Source of the DNA: Paenibacillus mangrovi
GTDB taxonomy: Bacteria > Bacillota > Bacilli > Paenibacillales > Paenibacillaceae
Length of the DNA stretch: 64,000 bases
Assembly (NCBI RefSeq): GCF_022898935.1
Contig: NZ_JALIRP010000011.1
Coordinates: forward strand, 89,919-153,918
Direction: 5' to 3'
Part shown: in pieces, positions 53,364-61,745 of the stretch
Layout of the letters: the number at the start of each line of letters is the position of its first letter
How positions within the stretch are numbered: the first letter of the stretch is position 1
Position numbers and translations under genes: made by a program
Notes under the pieces: model-generated
What the model was told of the DNA's origin: nothing
Seen by the model: only the letters and a program-made list of their open reading frames with translations
Database searches by the model: none

Positions 53364-53555
53364 ATGCTGGAAAAATACATCGGTCAAAGAGTGGAAATTG
53401 TATATCTGGATCGCACTGGGAACATCACGCAGCGCAAGATCGAGATCAAAGGTATCCGCGGCTCAATCGTACGTGCCACATGCCTGCAGACGGGAGCGCC
53501 GCGAACTTTTCGCCTTGACCGTATTCTGGCATGGCAGCCGGCTAAAATCGCGTAG
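53364..53555 (+). CDS. Small WYL-like/beta-barrel protein
   Basis: The 63-residue protein (MLEKYIGQRVEIVYLDRTGN...) looks like a single small beta-barrel with a closing FRLDRILAWQP segment, similar in pattern to the core of WYL-type domains. ATG 53364 follows GGAGGGG. It probably forms a pair with the HTH gene 12 bp downstream. Function unknown. Confidence 0.75.
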   Translation: MLEKYIGQRVEIVYLDRTGNITQRKIEIKGIRGSIVRATCLQTGAPRTFRLDRILAWQPAKIA

Positions 53556-53567
53556 GGAGTGACTGCC

Positions 53568-53873
53568 ATGCTGGCGGATATGGAACGGAAAATTTTGCGG
53601 ATTCTATTCAACTTTCTCAGCGGACGGAGAAGGCTGCCGACCATTCATGAGCTGGAGATCAAGACGGGGAAAAGGAAGGATGTCATTCTTCACTCCCTGC
53701 ATGAGCTGGAGCGGCTGCAGTATATTGAATGGAAGGATAAAGCGAGCGTGCAGAGCATCGTGATTATAGAGAAGTGGGAGCGGGAAGAGCCGGCCTATGA
53801 GGAAGCACGCAACCAGAGGAGCCATCAGCAGGTGATTAGGGAAGGCAATACGGATTATTGGACGATGTATTGA
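53568..53873 (+). CDS. Small winged-helix DNA-binding protein
   Basis: The 101-residue protein has a LexA-like winged-helix pattern (ILRILFNFLSGRRRLPTIHELEIKTGKRKDVILHSLHELERLQYIEWKD). ATG 53568 follows GGGAGTG. It lies directly behind the WYL-like small gene. Targets unknown. Confidence 0.75.
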   Translation: MLADMERKILRILFNFLSGRRRLPTIHELEIKTGKRKDVILHSLHELERLQYIEWKDKASVQSIVIIEKWEREEPAYEEARNQRSHQQVIREGNTDYWTMY

Positions 53874-53950
53874 GGCGATTGATGATTGACAACTACTGCA
53901 ACAAATAATATCTTTGGTTTAAGATAAAAGATATTGGAGGAGGCCGCCCG

Positions 53951-54565
53951 ATGATGATTCGAATCGATCCGAAAACGCAAAGCGAACGCGACAATTATAA
54001 GCTGCTTACCGGCAGCATTATTCCAAGACCTGTAGCCTGGGTAAGCACACTCGCTGAAAATGGAAAAGTAAATGCAGCCCCATTCAGCTATTTCAATATT
54101 GTAACGGCAGATCCGCCTATGATCTCCGTGTCCGTGCAGAGAAAGCAGGGAGTACCGAAGGATACGGCGAGAAACGCGGTGCGGGAGGGGGAATTCGTGG
54201 TCCATATCGGAGACGAGATCTCCGTCATGAAGCTGAATCAGACCGCGGCAAGTCTGCCGCCGGATCAAAGCGAAGTTGAGCTTGCCGGTCTGACAGCCAT
54301 TCCGAGCGAGATGGTCCGCGTTCCTGGTATTGCTGAAGCGAAAATCCGCATGGAATGCGTGCTGGAGCGCTCCATTCTGCTAGGAGGGACAGAGGAGTCC
54401 CCATCCACGGATCTGCTCATCGGACGCGTTGTACAATTTCATGTGGAGGAAGCGCTGCTGGACCATGGGCGCATTCTGGCAGATGTTCTGAAGCCCGTCA
54501 GCCGTTTAGCCGGAAACAACTACGCCAAGCTGGGTGGCATCTTCTCTTTGGAGCGGCCGCAGTAA
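53951..54565 (+). CDS. Flavin reductase-like FMN-binding protein
   Basis: The 204-residue protein matches the flavin reductase/DIM6-NTAB split-barrel family: GSIIPRPVAWVSTLAENGKVNAAPFSYFNIVTADPPMIS at the N-terminus and the C-terminal NNYAKLGGIF motif. It likely binds FMN and reduces flavin or a small substrate. ATG 53951 follows GGAGGAGG with an adequate spacer. Monocistronic by context. Confidence 0.88.
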   Translation: MMIRIDPKTQSERDNYKLLTGSIIPRPVAWVSTLAENGKVNAAPFSYFNIVTADPPMISVSVQRKQGVPKDTARNAVREGEFVVHIGDEISVMKLNQTAASLPPDQSEVELAGLTAIPSEMVRVPGIAEAKIRMECVLERSILLGGTEESPSTDLLIGRVVQFHVEEALLDHGRILADVLKPVSRLAGNNYAKLGGIFSLERPQ

Positions 54566-54720
54566 TCTTGAAAAGACGCTTCGGCTCGCTGGCATCAGGT
54601 AGTCAAGGCTACTTGGCCAGGGACTTTTCTGCTGTTGTTCACCTTATGTCCATGAAAAAAGCAGGCTATAATGTAGAGGAAAGTTTGTACTAAACCAAAC
54701 ATAGATAGGGAGGACAAGTC

Positions 54721-55146
54721 ATGAGCTTGAAGATCGCGCCATATGTTGTACTCGACGGGAACTGCGCTGAGGTGGTAGCTTTTTATGAAAAAGTGCTAGG
54801 GGCAAACAATCTGGGTATCCAGCGTTTTGGTGACATGCCGGGGAAAGGCCATTCGATGCCTGAGGAAGCAAAAAACCGCGTGCTGCATGCGGCTCTTGAA
54901 TTCGACGGCCAGATGCTGTTGTTCTCCGATACCTTCCCGGGCAATCCGTATCAGCAAGGGGATCAGCTGAACATTGCCATCATGACGAAGGATCTGGAGC
55001 GATTGAAATCGATTTTTCACGCTCTTTCCGATGGTGGACAAGTCCGTATGGAGCTTCAGGAGACGTTCTGGAGTCCATCTTTTGGCATGGTACGCGACCG
55101 GTTCGGCATCACATGGCAGCTCAGCGGAGAAGCATCCGATAAATAG
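54721..55146 (+). CDS. VOC/PhnB-like glyoxalase-fold protein
   Basis: The 141-residue protein has the PhnB-like start (KIAPYVVLDGNCAEVVAFYEKVLGA), HAALEFDGQMLLFSD and FGMVRDRFGITWQL. VOC proteins of this type are metal enzymes or ligand-binding proteins; the reaction here is unknown. ATG 54721 follows AGGGAGGA. Confidence 0.88.
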   Translation: MSLKIAPYVVLDGNCAEVVAFYEKVLGANNLGIQRFGDMPGKGHSMPEEAKNRVLHAALEFDGQMLLFSDTFPGNPYQQGDQLNIAIMTKDLERLKSIFHALSDGGQVRMELQETFWSPSFGMVRDRFGITWQLSGEASDK

Positions 55147-55178
55147 AATATGAAAATGGACCGGCGTAACTTAATTAG

Positions 55179-55354
55179 ACTGATGGGTCAACGTCTGAAA
55201 AGCCACAAATAGAATATATCGAAACTTATAGTAAACGACCAAATGTAACAGTTAATGAAGCTACACCATTAACTGCCGAACAATTACAAAAAAACTTTGG
55301 TATAAAAATAATAAGCTACACTGATAGTCCTCCGATCAAAAATACATTTAAATG
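55179..55354 (+). pseudogene. 3' remnant of an unknown gene
   Basis: A clean open frame of about 58 codons (ending ...SYTDSPPIKNTFK, TGA) has no start codon and is closed upstream by an in-frame TAG at 55176. A weak hairpin (GGCTC/GAGCC, 55356-55378) follows. It looks like the tail of a gene whose front was deleted. The rest of the 419 bp gap to the IS transposase shows no gene; TGAACGATGGGATG near 55540 loosely recalls the cassette-repeat core. Confidence 0.5.
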
Positions 55355-55565
55355 AGGCTCTCCTGATTGAAGGGAGCCTAAACTTGGTATTGCTGAAAAA
55401 TCATTATTTCAAGCGAAACACCTGAGTCACGAAAGTAGTGATTAGTTTATTAAGCTCCCATGAAAATTAATCCGAAGTCACAGAAAAAGGCTGCATTAAA
55501 GAAGACGCAGTTCATTCATTTTTTTGAAAAGCGCCTGAACGATGGGATGTTGAGATGATTTCGAA

Positions 55566-56783
55566 TTAGGAATTAGAAGCAATTGTCACTGAGTAACCTA
55601 AGCACTCCAGTCTTCGAACGGCATACTTTACAATAGATTGTTGCTTTTGCCTATCAAAATAGTCTTCACCTAAGTCTACGTACATTTCTTTACGAGTTAG
55701 GAGATAGTACGCAATCCTTAACATTGCATGAGCTACATTTATTGCTGCTCGTTTTTTACCTTTTCGAGCTGCTGTACGTCTATACATTGCGCCGAAATAG
55801 TTCTTTGATGCTGCAACGGAATGGGCTGCTTCAACCAAAGCAGATTTTAAATACTTGTTCCCGTTTGTGGTTTTGGCAGATTTCTTTTTCCCTGCACTTT
55901 CGTTATGTCCAGGAACCAATCCAGCCCAAGAACAAAAATACGCTGCACTAGGAAACTGTTTCTTAATATCCGTTCCGATTTCCGCTAAGATTTGTTCCGC
56001 CATTCGAGTGGCTATACCCGGGATTGAATCTAAACGCTCAACATCTTCATGGAAAGATTCTATCCGCGCAGCAACTTCCTGATCAAGCAGCTCGACTTGT
56101 TCACTCAGAAAATCAATGTGAGTTAAAATGGTTTTGATCATCAGACGCTGGTGAGGGTTTACATAGCCTTGAAGAGCCAGTTCGAGTTCTTCCTTTTTTC
56201 GCTTAAGGGTGCGTCTAGCGAAGCTCGCAAGTTTTTCAGGATCATCTTCACCGTCTGCAATGGCACGCAGCATGTCACGAGATGATAGACCCATAATGTC
56301 AGAGACAACAGAGCCAAGCTTAATATTCGCTCCTTCTAACACCTTCTGAATGCGATTGTGTTGTCTAGATCTCTCTTCAATGATGCTGCGGCGATACCGA
56401 ACAAGTTCTCGTAGTTCCCGTTGATTACGGTTTGGAATGAAGCTCGCTCTAAGTAGTCCATGACGGAGAAGCTTGGCGATCCATTCCGAATCTTTGACAT
56501 CAGTCTTGCGTCCAGGCAATGCCTTCATATGTTGAGCATTCACCACTAAAAATTCAATACCTTCAGCTTCAAGTAGGTTGACAATAGGCTTCCAAAATAC
56601 GCCTGTACTTTCCATAGCAACGTGAGAACATTCGTGTTGTTTAATCCAATCAATGAGTTGTAATAGATGTACTGTTTTCGTTGAGAACGTTTGAACCTCC
56701 TTTCCCTTGGATGTTAGAATGCATGCTGTAATATTATCCTTATGAATGTCCATACCGCATGCTCGTTCAATGACAACTTCCAC
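55566..56783 (-). CDS. IS110-family DEDD transposase
   Basis: The 405-residue protein has the RuvC-like DEDD start (GMDIHKDNITACILT), AMESTGVFW, the DVKDSEWIAKLLRHGLL segment, and the C-terminal Transposase_20 domain with LDSIPGIATRMAEQILAEIG and the conserved Ser region (FCSWAGLVPGHNESAGKKK). The frame opens with GTG at 56783 near AAGG; ATG 56753 is an alternative start. It appears intact, so the element may be active. Confidence 0.93.
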   Translation of the reverse strand: MEVVIERACGMDIHKDNITACILTSKGKEVQTFSTKTVHLLQLIDWIKQHECSHVAMESTGVFWKPIVNLLEAEGIEFLVVNAQHMKALPGRKTDVKDSEWIAKLLRHGLLRASFIPNRNQRELRELVRYRRSIIEERSRQHNRIQKVLEGANIKLGSVVSDIMGLSSRDMLRAIADGEDDPEKLASFARRTLKRKKEELELALQGYVNPHQRLMIKTILTHIDFLSEQVELLDQEVAARIESFHEDVERLDSIPGIATRMAEQILAEIGTDIKKQFPSAAYFCSWAGLVPGHNESAGKKKSAKTTNGNKYLKSALVEAAHSVAASKNYFGAMYRRTAARKGKKRAAINVAHAMLRIAYYLLTRKEMYVDLGEDYFDRQKQQSIVKYAVRRLECLGYSVTIASNS

Positions 56784-57000
56784 CTTAAATCTACCCTCTC
56801 TGTGGCTAAATTAGGTAAGAGGCTGGTGCAACAATCAGAGTAGGATTAATCTCCCATGAGTGCTTCCCGTAAGGGAGCGACAATCTGTGATGCACCGTGA
56901 TCGTTGGAGTCAGACTAACGGTTGGGCTCTAAGGCACCATAGCTTATCGACCTTCCTCTCCCAGCCATGGTAGAAGTATTGACAGTTTCCTCGTCCCATT
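56784..57000 (-). ncRNA. Putative IS110 bridge-RNA region
   Basis: The ~215 bp upstream of the transposase start has no gene but several dyads, for example CTTCCC-GTAA-GGGAG (56866-56880). In IS110-group elements this end encodes the bridge RNA that guides target and donor choice. The assignment rests on position and on visible hairpins; guide loops were not derived. Confidence 0.45.
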
Positions 57001-57015
57001 TTCATCATCTGTGGT

Positions 57016-57120
57016 GCGGCGCTTGCGCTGCATGTATGGCTAACGGGTACTATAGCTTAATAAACTAAGACGAGGCTGCCGGCATGGATCTGCAGCCTCG
57101 TTACGCTATCGGGCAGGATA
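57016..57120 (+). repeat. Cassette repeat R1
   Basis: Hairpin GCGGCGC-TT-GCGCTGC (57016-57031), then the left core GCTAACGGGTACTATAG (57039-57055), a spacer, hairpin CGAGGCTGC...GCAGCCTCG (57071-57100), and the right core GCTATCGGGCAGGATA (57105-57120). It directly borders the IS110 element. Confidence 0.85.
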
Positions 57121-57188
57121 ATGGGGAAAAGGAATGAACAACAATTTGTCGAATACTATTTGCTAAGATAAGGAAAGGAGGATTTACT

Positions 57189-57245
57189 ATGTGGTTTTAC
57201 AGTTATAGAAAACCGATAAGAATCCGTCACCTACCTCAATATTAA
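57189..57245 (+). CDS. 18-residue putative leader peptide
   Basis: ATG at 57189 is preceded by a very strong ribosome-binding site (GGAAAGGAGG, 57173-57182) and encodes MWFYSYRKPIRIRHLPQY, stop TAA 57243-57245. The last codons overlap the 5' arm of a hairpin that sequesters the ribosome-binding site of the next gene. A regulatory leader role is inferred. Confidence 0.6.
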   Translation: MWFYSYRKPIRIRHLPQY

Positions 57246-57258
57246 AAAATTGAGGAGG
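57234..57258 (+). promoter_or_regulatory. RBS-sequestering hairpin (translational attenuator)
   Basis: CCTCAAT (57234-57240) pairs perfectly with ATTGAGG (57249-57255) across an 8 nt loop. ATTGAGG runs into GAGGAGG, the ribosome-binding site for GTG 57265. Ribosomes reading the leader ORF would open it. Confidence 0.65.
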
Positions 57259-57264
57259 ATTAAT

Positions 57265-57906
57265 GTGAAAATAAATGACAATTATTTGAAGGAACAATTA
57301 AAGCATGTGTATTGGTTAAATGGTGGTTGTTGTGCAGGGAAGACCACAATGACAAAGAAATTTGTAGAAGAGCTAGGATTTCAAACACTGGAAGATAATG
57401 TGATGAAATATAGACCATTCACAAATCCAGTTGAATATCCTGCCCTCCAGTATCCTCATCCGGGTTTAGATTGGAATAAATGGTTCAACAAACCCAATCA
57501 TGAACATGTTCAATGGCTTTTCCAACTTGTCGAAGAAATGATGGATTTTTTTGTTACAGATTTGTTGAAAATGCCTACTGATAAACCAATAATTATTGAT
57601 TTAGGAATTATGCCTGAGCGCATATTACCCTTTATTCCAAAAGAAAGAATGATTTGTCTTTATACTTCTGACGAAGAAATAGAAAGACTATATTTCTTTA
57701 GAGAAGACCATAAGATGATTTTGGATGTTATAAATCTTACATCAAATCCAGCGGCAACAATCGAAAACGGCAATAAAAACATGGTAAGGTTTTCTCATGA
57801 CTTGAGAAACGCCTGCGTTCGAAATGGTATCAAAACACTTGAAAGAACACCTAACTTGAGTGTTAAAGAACAATTTAGAATAGTTCGTGAACATTTTGGA
57901 TTATGA
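57265..57906 (+). CDS. P-loop nucleoside/aminoglycoside kinase-like protein
   Basis: The 213-residue protein has the P-loop GGCCAGKT at residues 20-27, preceded by the strand VYWLNG, and a second strand IIIDLGIMPERI that may carry the Walker B-like Asp. It resembles small AAA/kinase-type proteins found among resistance cassettes, but no substrate is known. GTG start 57265 behind GAGGAGG. AT-rich compared with the chromosome part. Flanked by repeats R1 and R2. Confidence 0.75.
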   Translation: MKINDNYLKEQLKHVYWLNGGCCAGKTTMTKKFVEELGFQTLEDNVMKYRPFTNPVEYPALQYPHPGLDWNKWFNKPNHEHVQWLFQLVEEMMDFFVTDLLKMPTDKPIIIDLGIMPERILPFIPKERMICLYTSDEEIERLYFFREDHKMILDVINLTSNPAATIENGNKNMVRFSHDLRNACVRNGIKTLERTPNLSVKEQFRIVREHFGL

Positions 57907-57949
57907 GATAAAAAACTCATTGTAAATTTCATTGGTAGGTAACACGAGT

Positions 57950-57976
57950 ACAGGCTGCCTTTTGTCGGCAGCCTGT
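57950..57976 (+). terminator. Hairpin closing the first cassette
   Basis: ACAGGCTGCC and GGCAGCCTGT form a perfect 10 bp stem with TTTTGTC loop. It ends the P-loop gene and directly precedes the left core of R2; only two T residues follow, so termination may be partial. Confidence 0.6.
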
Positions 57977-57978
57977 TT

Positions 57979-58056
57979 AACTAACGGGACACGATAGAAT
58001 AACTTAAACACGGCTGTTGGCATCGATCGGCAGCCGCATTGCTAACGGGCAGGATA
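57979..58056 (+). repeat. Cassette repeat R2
   Basis: Left core CTAACGGGACACGATAG (57981-57997), hairpin CGGCTG...CAGCCG (58011-58036), right core GCTAACGGGCAGGATA (58041-58056). Same orientation as R1. Confidence 0.85.
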
Positions 58057-58118
58057 CTTCCAATATTTGTAGAATTATTATCGGAAATTAGAAAAGATAT
58101 TCTAGGGGGGACTGGTTA

Positions 58119-58586
58119 GTGGAATTTAGAGAAATAACGTGGGACAACTTTATTGAATGTATTGAGCTGCAAGTAACAGAAGAACAGAAACGCTTTATTT
58201 CCTCCAATCAACATGCACTCGCAGAAGCTTATATTGCCTCAAAAGAGGGTCAGGTCATTATTACATTTGCGATTTATAAAGACGAGAAGATGGTCGGCTT
58301 TTTAATGATGTATTATGACGATGGAAATGGAAATTTCGATTACAGCAGTTATGGAGTTTTTAAAATGATGATTGACAAACGATATCAGGGCAAAGGTTAT
58401 GGCAAAGAAGCTATGATATACGCTATTGAATTTGTTAGAACTTCTCCGCATGGAAATGCAAGGGTTATTGAACTTACATATAAACCAGAAAACGTGGTTG
58501 CTAAAAACATATATGCATCTCTGGGGTTTGTTGAGACGGGGAATAAATTAGCTTGCGGTGAAGTACATGCTGAACTAGTTTTGTAA
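58119..58586 (+). CDS. GNAT acetyltransferase (polyamine/resistance type)
   Basis: The 155-residue GNAT has the acetyl-CoA loop MIDKRYQGKGYGKEAMIYAIEFV and the C-terminal NIYASLGFVETG. Pattern resembles spermidine/spermine or small-drug acetyltransferases. GTG start 58119 behind GGGGGG. It is the first of four genes between R2 and R3. Confidence 0.82.
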   Translation: MEFREITWDNFIECIELQVTEEQKRFISSNQHALAEAYIASKEGQVIITFAIYKDEKMVGFLMMYYDDGNGNFDYSSYGVFKMMIDKRYQGKGYGKEAMIYAIEFVRTSPHGNARVIELTYKPENVVAKNIYASLGFVETGNKLACGEVHAELVL

Positions 58587-58715
58587 TCTATACTTCATTG
58601 AACTAAGCGCTCGATCATGCTTGAGGCTTGCAGAAAAGCCGTTGTTCTCGCCTGTGCGCACATTCAAGGCAGTAAGTTAAATGAAGATTGAACAATTATA
58701 AAGAAATATTCACGC

Positions 58716-59669
58716 TTGGGGGTGACTTTCCTGGAAAAACTCGTTACTGCAGATCTTGAAAAGTTATTGAGCGCTATGATAATGAGTAGAGAGGTAATTG
58801 ATGATTCAAAGAATGAAAGGCTTATTGAGAAGATTCGTCTTTTTGACAGAACAGCTTTGATTAAGTACGGATACGACGGTAATTTAAAACATGAGAGTCT
58901 TGTTTATAAAATATTACTCGAAAAAAACGATCAAGTGCCGAAAGTATTATCCAATAATAATATTGGGGGGGTGAATATCCTTGCTTTGGAATGGATAGAT
59001 GGAGAACACCCGGATTTTAGCTCACCTGACCATATTGAATTGGTTTTTTCAACATTGGGAACATGGGCGGCAAGTTGGTCAACTAATGTTAAGAATTATT
59101 TCAATGAATTTGGTGAGAAGTTCCCCAACTTCTCGATATTAAGTAAATTACTTATTGACAACCGTGAAACACTAACGAAACTTCTCGGAGAAAATCTTAT
59201 CGAATTTCTTACGAAAGAATGTCTTGAAAAAGGAGAACTTGTTCTTAAGAACATTCAGCGAACACCTTTAACATTAGATCCTGGTGACATATCACTCCAT
59301 AATTTTATTATCAATGCTAAAAATGAAGTGTACTTCATTGATTTCGAATCATGTGCAATAAGACCTGTTATCATGCTATTTGAGCATATCGGTGAGGATT
59401 ATGGCTCAATTCCCAATACACAAGGTAATATCCAATTAGCAATGGAGAGCTTCCTAAATGAATGGAATAATCGGTCAGCAAAAAAAATGGACTGGGACGA
59501 CTTTTTGTATAGTCATCTAAATGCACGTATTTATTATAAAATTGGAGATTTTAACTATTGGATCAATCGAATCCTAAAAGACCATGATATCCCGCAGACG
59601 CTTGAATGGATCAACGATGGACGAAAGCAAATGACGGAGCTTTTATTACGTTTAAAGCACACAGCTTAA
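58716..59669 (+). CDS. APH-fold phosphotransferase with altered catalytic motif
   Basis: The 317-residue protein has the kinase-like APH layout: nucleotide-binding N-lobe, catalytic-loop LTLDPGDISLHNFII, and metal site VYFIDFES. In the usual HGDxxxxN motif the His is replaced by Pro, while the catalytic Asp and the Asn are kept. Start is unclear: TTG 58716 begins the frame, but GGGGGTGA (58718-58725) would best serve CTG 58731. Substrate unknown; an antibiotic or small metabolite is possible. Confidence 0.72.
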   Translation: MGVTFLEKLVTADLEKLLSAMIMSREVIDDSKNERLIEKIRLFDRTALIKYGYDGNLKHESLVYKILLEKNDQVPKVLSNNNIGGVNILALEWIDGEHPDFSSPDHIELVFSTLGTWAASWSTNVKNYFNEFGEKFPNFSILSKLLIDNRETLTKLLGENLIEFLTKECLEKGELVLKNIQRTPLTLDPGDISLHNFIINAKNEVYFIDFESCAIRPVIMLFEHIGEDYGSIPNTQGNIQLAMESFLNEWNNRSAKKMDWDDFLYSHLNARIYYKIGDFNYWINRILKDHDIPQTLEWINDGRKQMTELLLRLKHTA

Positions 59670-59839
59670 ATGCAACAATATTTCAGACAAGAGCCTAATT
59701 CTAAGAAGAAGTGGTGATAAATCGGGTGTGTGTTTAGAGTGACGGTCAGATTAACTCTGTGCGCCTTACGGGTTGAGGTCTCTTTTACTCAGAGATAGCT
59801 TCACCTTTGCTAGGATACTAAGGTTTTGGGGGGATTTGA

Positions 59840-60787
59840 ATGTCAGAAGTAATATGTACTGATGTGCTTTTGTCAATTTTAAACAATGAGTATGATTATA
59901 CATTCACTCAATGTACTTTACTTGGACATAACTTTCATGACAACTATATTGTTCAAACCGACGAACGCATTAACTACTTTATAAGAGTGTATAAGTCTGG
60001 TGTTAGAAAACGATCTGAAATATTATTTGAGCTAGACTTCATCAACCATCTGAGAAAAAAGGGACTAAGTGTTTCTTTTCCTATACCTCGAAAAGATGCT
60101 TCGTATGTGACAGAAATAAATAGTGAATTAGGAAAAAAAGACGCAGTTATGTTCTCTTTTGCTTCAGGTGGCTTCCCAGATCCCACACAAGAAGTGAGTT
60201 ATTTATATGGACGGTTTATTGCGTCATTTCAAAATGCGGCTGAAGGATTTGAATCAAAATACGCTCGATCATTCGAATTTAATTTACTTCATACTGTTGA
60301 TTTGTCATTAGAAATTATTCGTCCATTCCTAACGTATCGAGATTCAGATCTTAAATATCTAGAAAAATTAGCACTAATGATGAAAGATAAAATAACTAAG
60401 TTACCTGTTGACGATTTGCGAAAGGGGACTTGTCACGGTGACCTTCATTTTATGAATGTATACATAGATAAGAATAAATTTACTTTATTTGATTTAGATT
60501 GTTGTGCTAATGGTTTTCTTGCATTTGATTTAGGAACCATACGTTGGGAATGTGCATTTGAAGATGATTTGTGGGCGTTATTTTTAAAAGGGTATACGGA
60601 AATAAGAGAATTAAACGATGTTGAGCGGCAGGCAATCCCACTGTTTTCTACAGTAAGAAATATATGGGCAATAGGTCATAATCTCACTTATAGAGATATT
60701 TTCAAGGTTAAGGAGTTTGATGATGAGTATTGGGATAACAATATGAAATTAATTAAAAAGTGGGCTAATAATAATGGTTATCTTTAG
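59840..60787 (+). CDS. APH/ThrB-like phosphotransferase
   Basis: The 315-residue protein has the intact catalytic motif CHGDLHFMNVYI and the metal site FTLFDLDCCANGFLAFDLG, as in homoserine kinase type II and APH enzymes. ATG 59840 follows TTTGGGGGGA. It may phosphorylate an aminoglycoside-like drug or an amino sugar; sequence alone does not decide. Confidence 0.82.
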   Translation: MSEVICTDVLLSILNNEYDYTFTQCTLLGHNFHDNYIVQTDERINYFIRVYKSGVRKRSEILFELDFINHLRKKGLSVSFPIPRKDASYVTEINSELGKKDAVMFSFASGGFPDPTQEVSYLYGRFIASFQNAAEGFESKYARSFEFNLLHTVDLSLEIIRPFLTYRDSDLKYLEKLALMMKDKITKLPVDDLRKGTCHGDLHFMNVYIDKNKFTLFDLDCCANGFLAFDLGTIRWECAFEDDLWALFLKGYTEIRELNDVERQAIPLFSTVRNIWAIGHNLTYRDIFKVKEFDDEYWDNNMKLIKKWANNNGYL

Positions 60788-60971
60788 GTAATCAGGCGAA
60801 AGACCAATTGATTCAAATCTTAATACCAGATTATTTACTTAGGGTTGGTTTTCAGGGGGTTAAAACCAGAGAACAAGTAAAGTACGGTGGTTTTGGTACT
60901 GTTCTTATGGGGATATTATTTTCAAGGTGAAACGATCAAGGTACCGTTTCTAGATATAATGAATGTAGGAT

Positions 60972-61163
60972 ATGCATAAAAGGTTAGGTTTTACTGCGAG
61001 TGCATCGCTTAGATATATCATGGTATTTGATAAGCTGCTTAGGCACTTAGAAGAAGACGATAGAATAAACCTGAAAGAAAAATCAAGTCATCTATTGTTA
61101 GTCACTCAGGAACTGCTTAAATTGGCAGAAGAGTCTTGGAACCTTAGAAGTCAAATAATATAG
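60972..61163 (+). CDS. Small helical protein, doubtful
   Basis: A 63-residue frame starting ATG 60972 (MHKRLGFTASASLRYIM...), with a helical second half (FDKLLRHLEEDDRINLKEKSSHLLL). The ribosome-binding site is weak (GTAGGA). It sits just before repeat R3 and may be a truncated gene. Function unknown. Confidence 0.45.
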   Translation: MHKRLGFTASASLRYIMVFDKLLRHLEEDDRINLKEKSSHLLLVTQELLKLAEESWNLRSQII

Positions 61164-61194
61164 TGCATCATACAATTCTGCATGTTTCATCGTT

Positions 61195-61307
61195 ACGCTA
61201 ACGGGCCACTAGATTGTTAAGCTAACGGGACACGATAGTTCAATAGATATACTAACACGCGGCTGCCAGCATGGATCGGCAGCCGTGTTGCGCTAACGGG
61301 CAGGATA
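61195..61307 (+). repeat. Cassette repeat R3, with an extra core
   Basis: An extra core GCTAACGGGCCACTAGAT (61197-61214) precedes the left core GCTAACGGGACACGATAG (61221-61238); hairpin ACACGCGGCTGCC...GGCAGCCGTGT (61255-61288); right core GCTAACGGGCAGGATA (61292-61307). Confidence 0.85.
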
Positions 61308-61319
61308 ATGGAGTTGAAT

Positions 61320-61745
61320 GTGGAATTATTTTACTACACAAACAAGGGGGGGATGCACAAAATAACTTCAATAGACGATACAGATGAGTATATGATTCTG
61401 GTAAATGTAGCAGATGCAGAGGCTTCTTTTTCTCAGTTAATTTCCGATTTTCACCATAAATACCCATCACTAGAGATACATGAAATTTACAAAGTTGCAA
61501 CTGAAAAGCTGGAAAGGCTTCTAATTGAAGAACTATTAGGAGTAGTGAAAATTAAATATCAATGCTGGGATGATGTGGCTCGAACAGAACATCTTTTTCT
61601 TTCGGATTCATTGCTTCTAATTAATAAACCAGGTACCTGGGACCGAGAAAGTGATGAGGTTTATCGCCTATGTGCGACAGATTCAGGTTTGAACCTGTTG
61701 GATACGTCAGATCAAATTTATGGTATGAAGGGTGAGTCTAAATGA
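61320..61745 (+). CDS. Small protein of unknown function, coupled to the serine hydrolase
   Basis: About 142 residues, acidic, cytoplasmic, with no known motif (VELFYYTNKGGMHKITSIDD...). The frame is open from ATG 61308, which touches the right core of R3; GGAG (61310-61313) fits a GTG start at 61320. Its stop overlaps the start of the next gene (ATGA). Function unknown. Confidence 0.6.
   Translation: MELFYYTNKGGMHKITSIDDTDEYMILVNVADAEASFSQLISDFHHKYPSLEIHEIYKVATEKLERLLIEELLGVVKIKYQCWDDVARTEHLFLSDSLLLINKPGTWDRESDEVYRLCATDSGLNLLDTSDQIYGMKGESK

Larger units (their letters stand above)
55566..57010 (-). mobile_element. IS110-family insertion sequence (ends not defined)
   Basis: One transposase gene plus a structured non-coding region upstream of it. 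IS110 elements lack long terminal inverted repeats, so exact ends cannot be read from one copy. The upstream end lies before the first cassette repeat (57039) and probably before the hairpin at 57016-57031. Confidence 0.75.

Noticed and set aside
59670..59839. A degenerate cassette repeat between the two APH-like genes (CCTTACGGG).
   Set aside because: Only a 7-8 base similarity to the core and no matching hairpin; could be chance.
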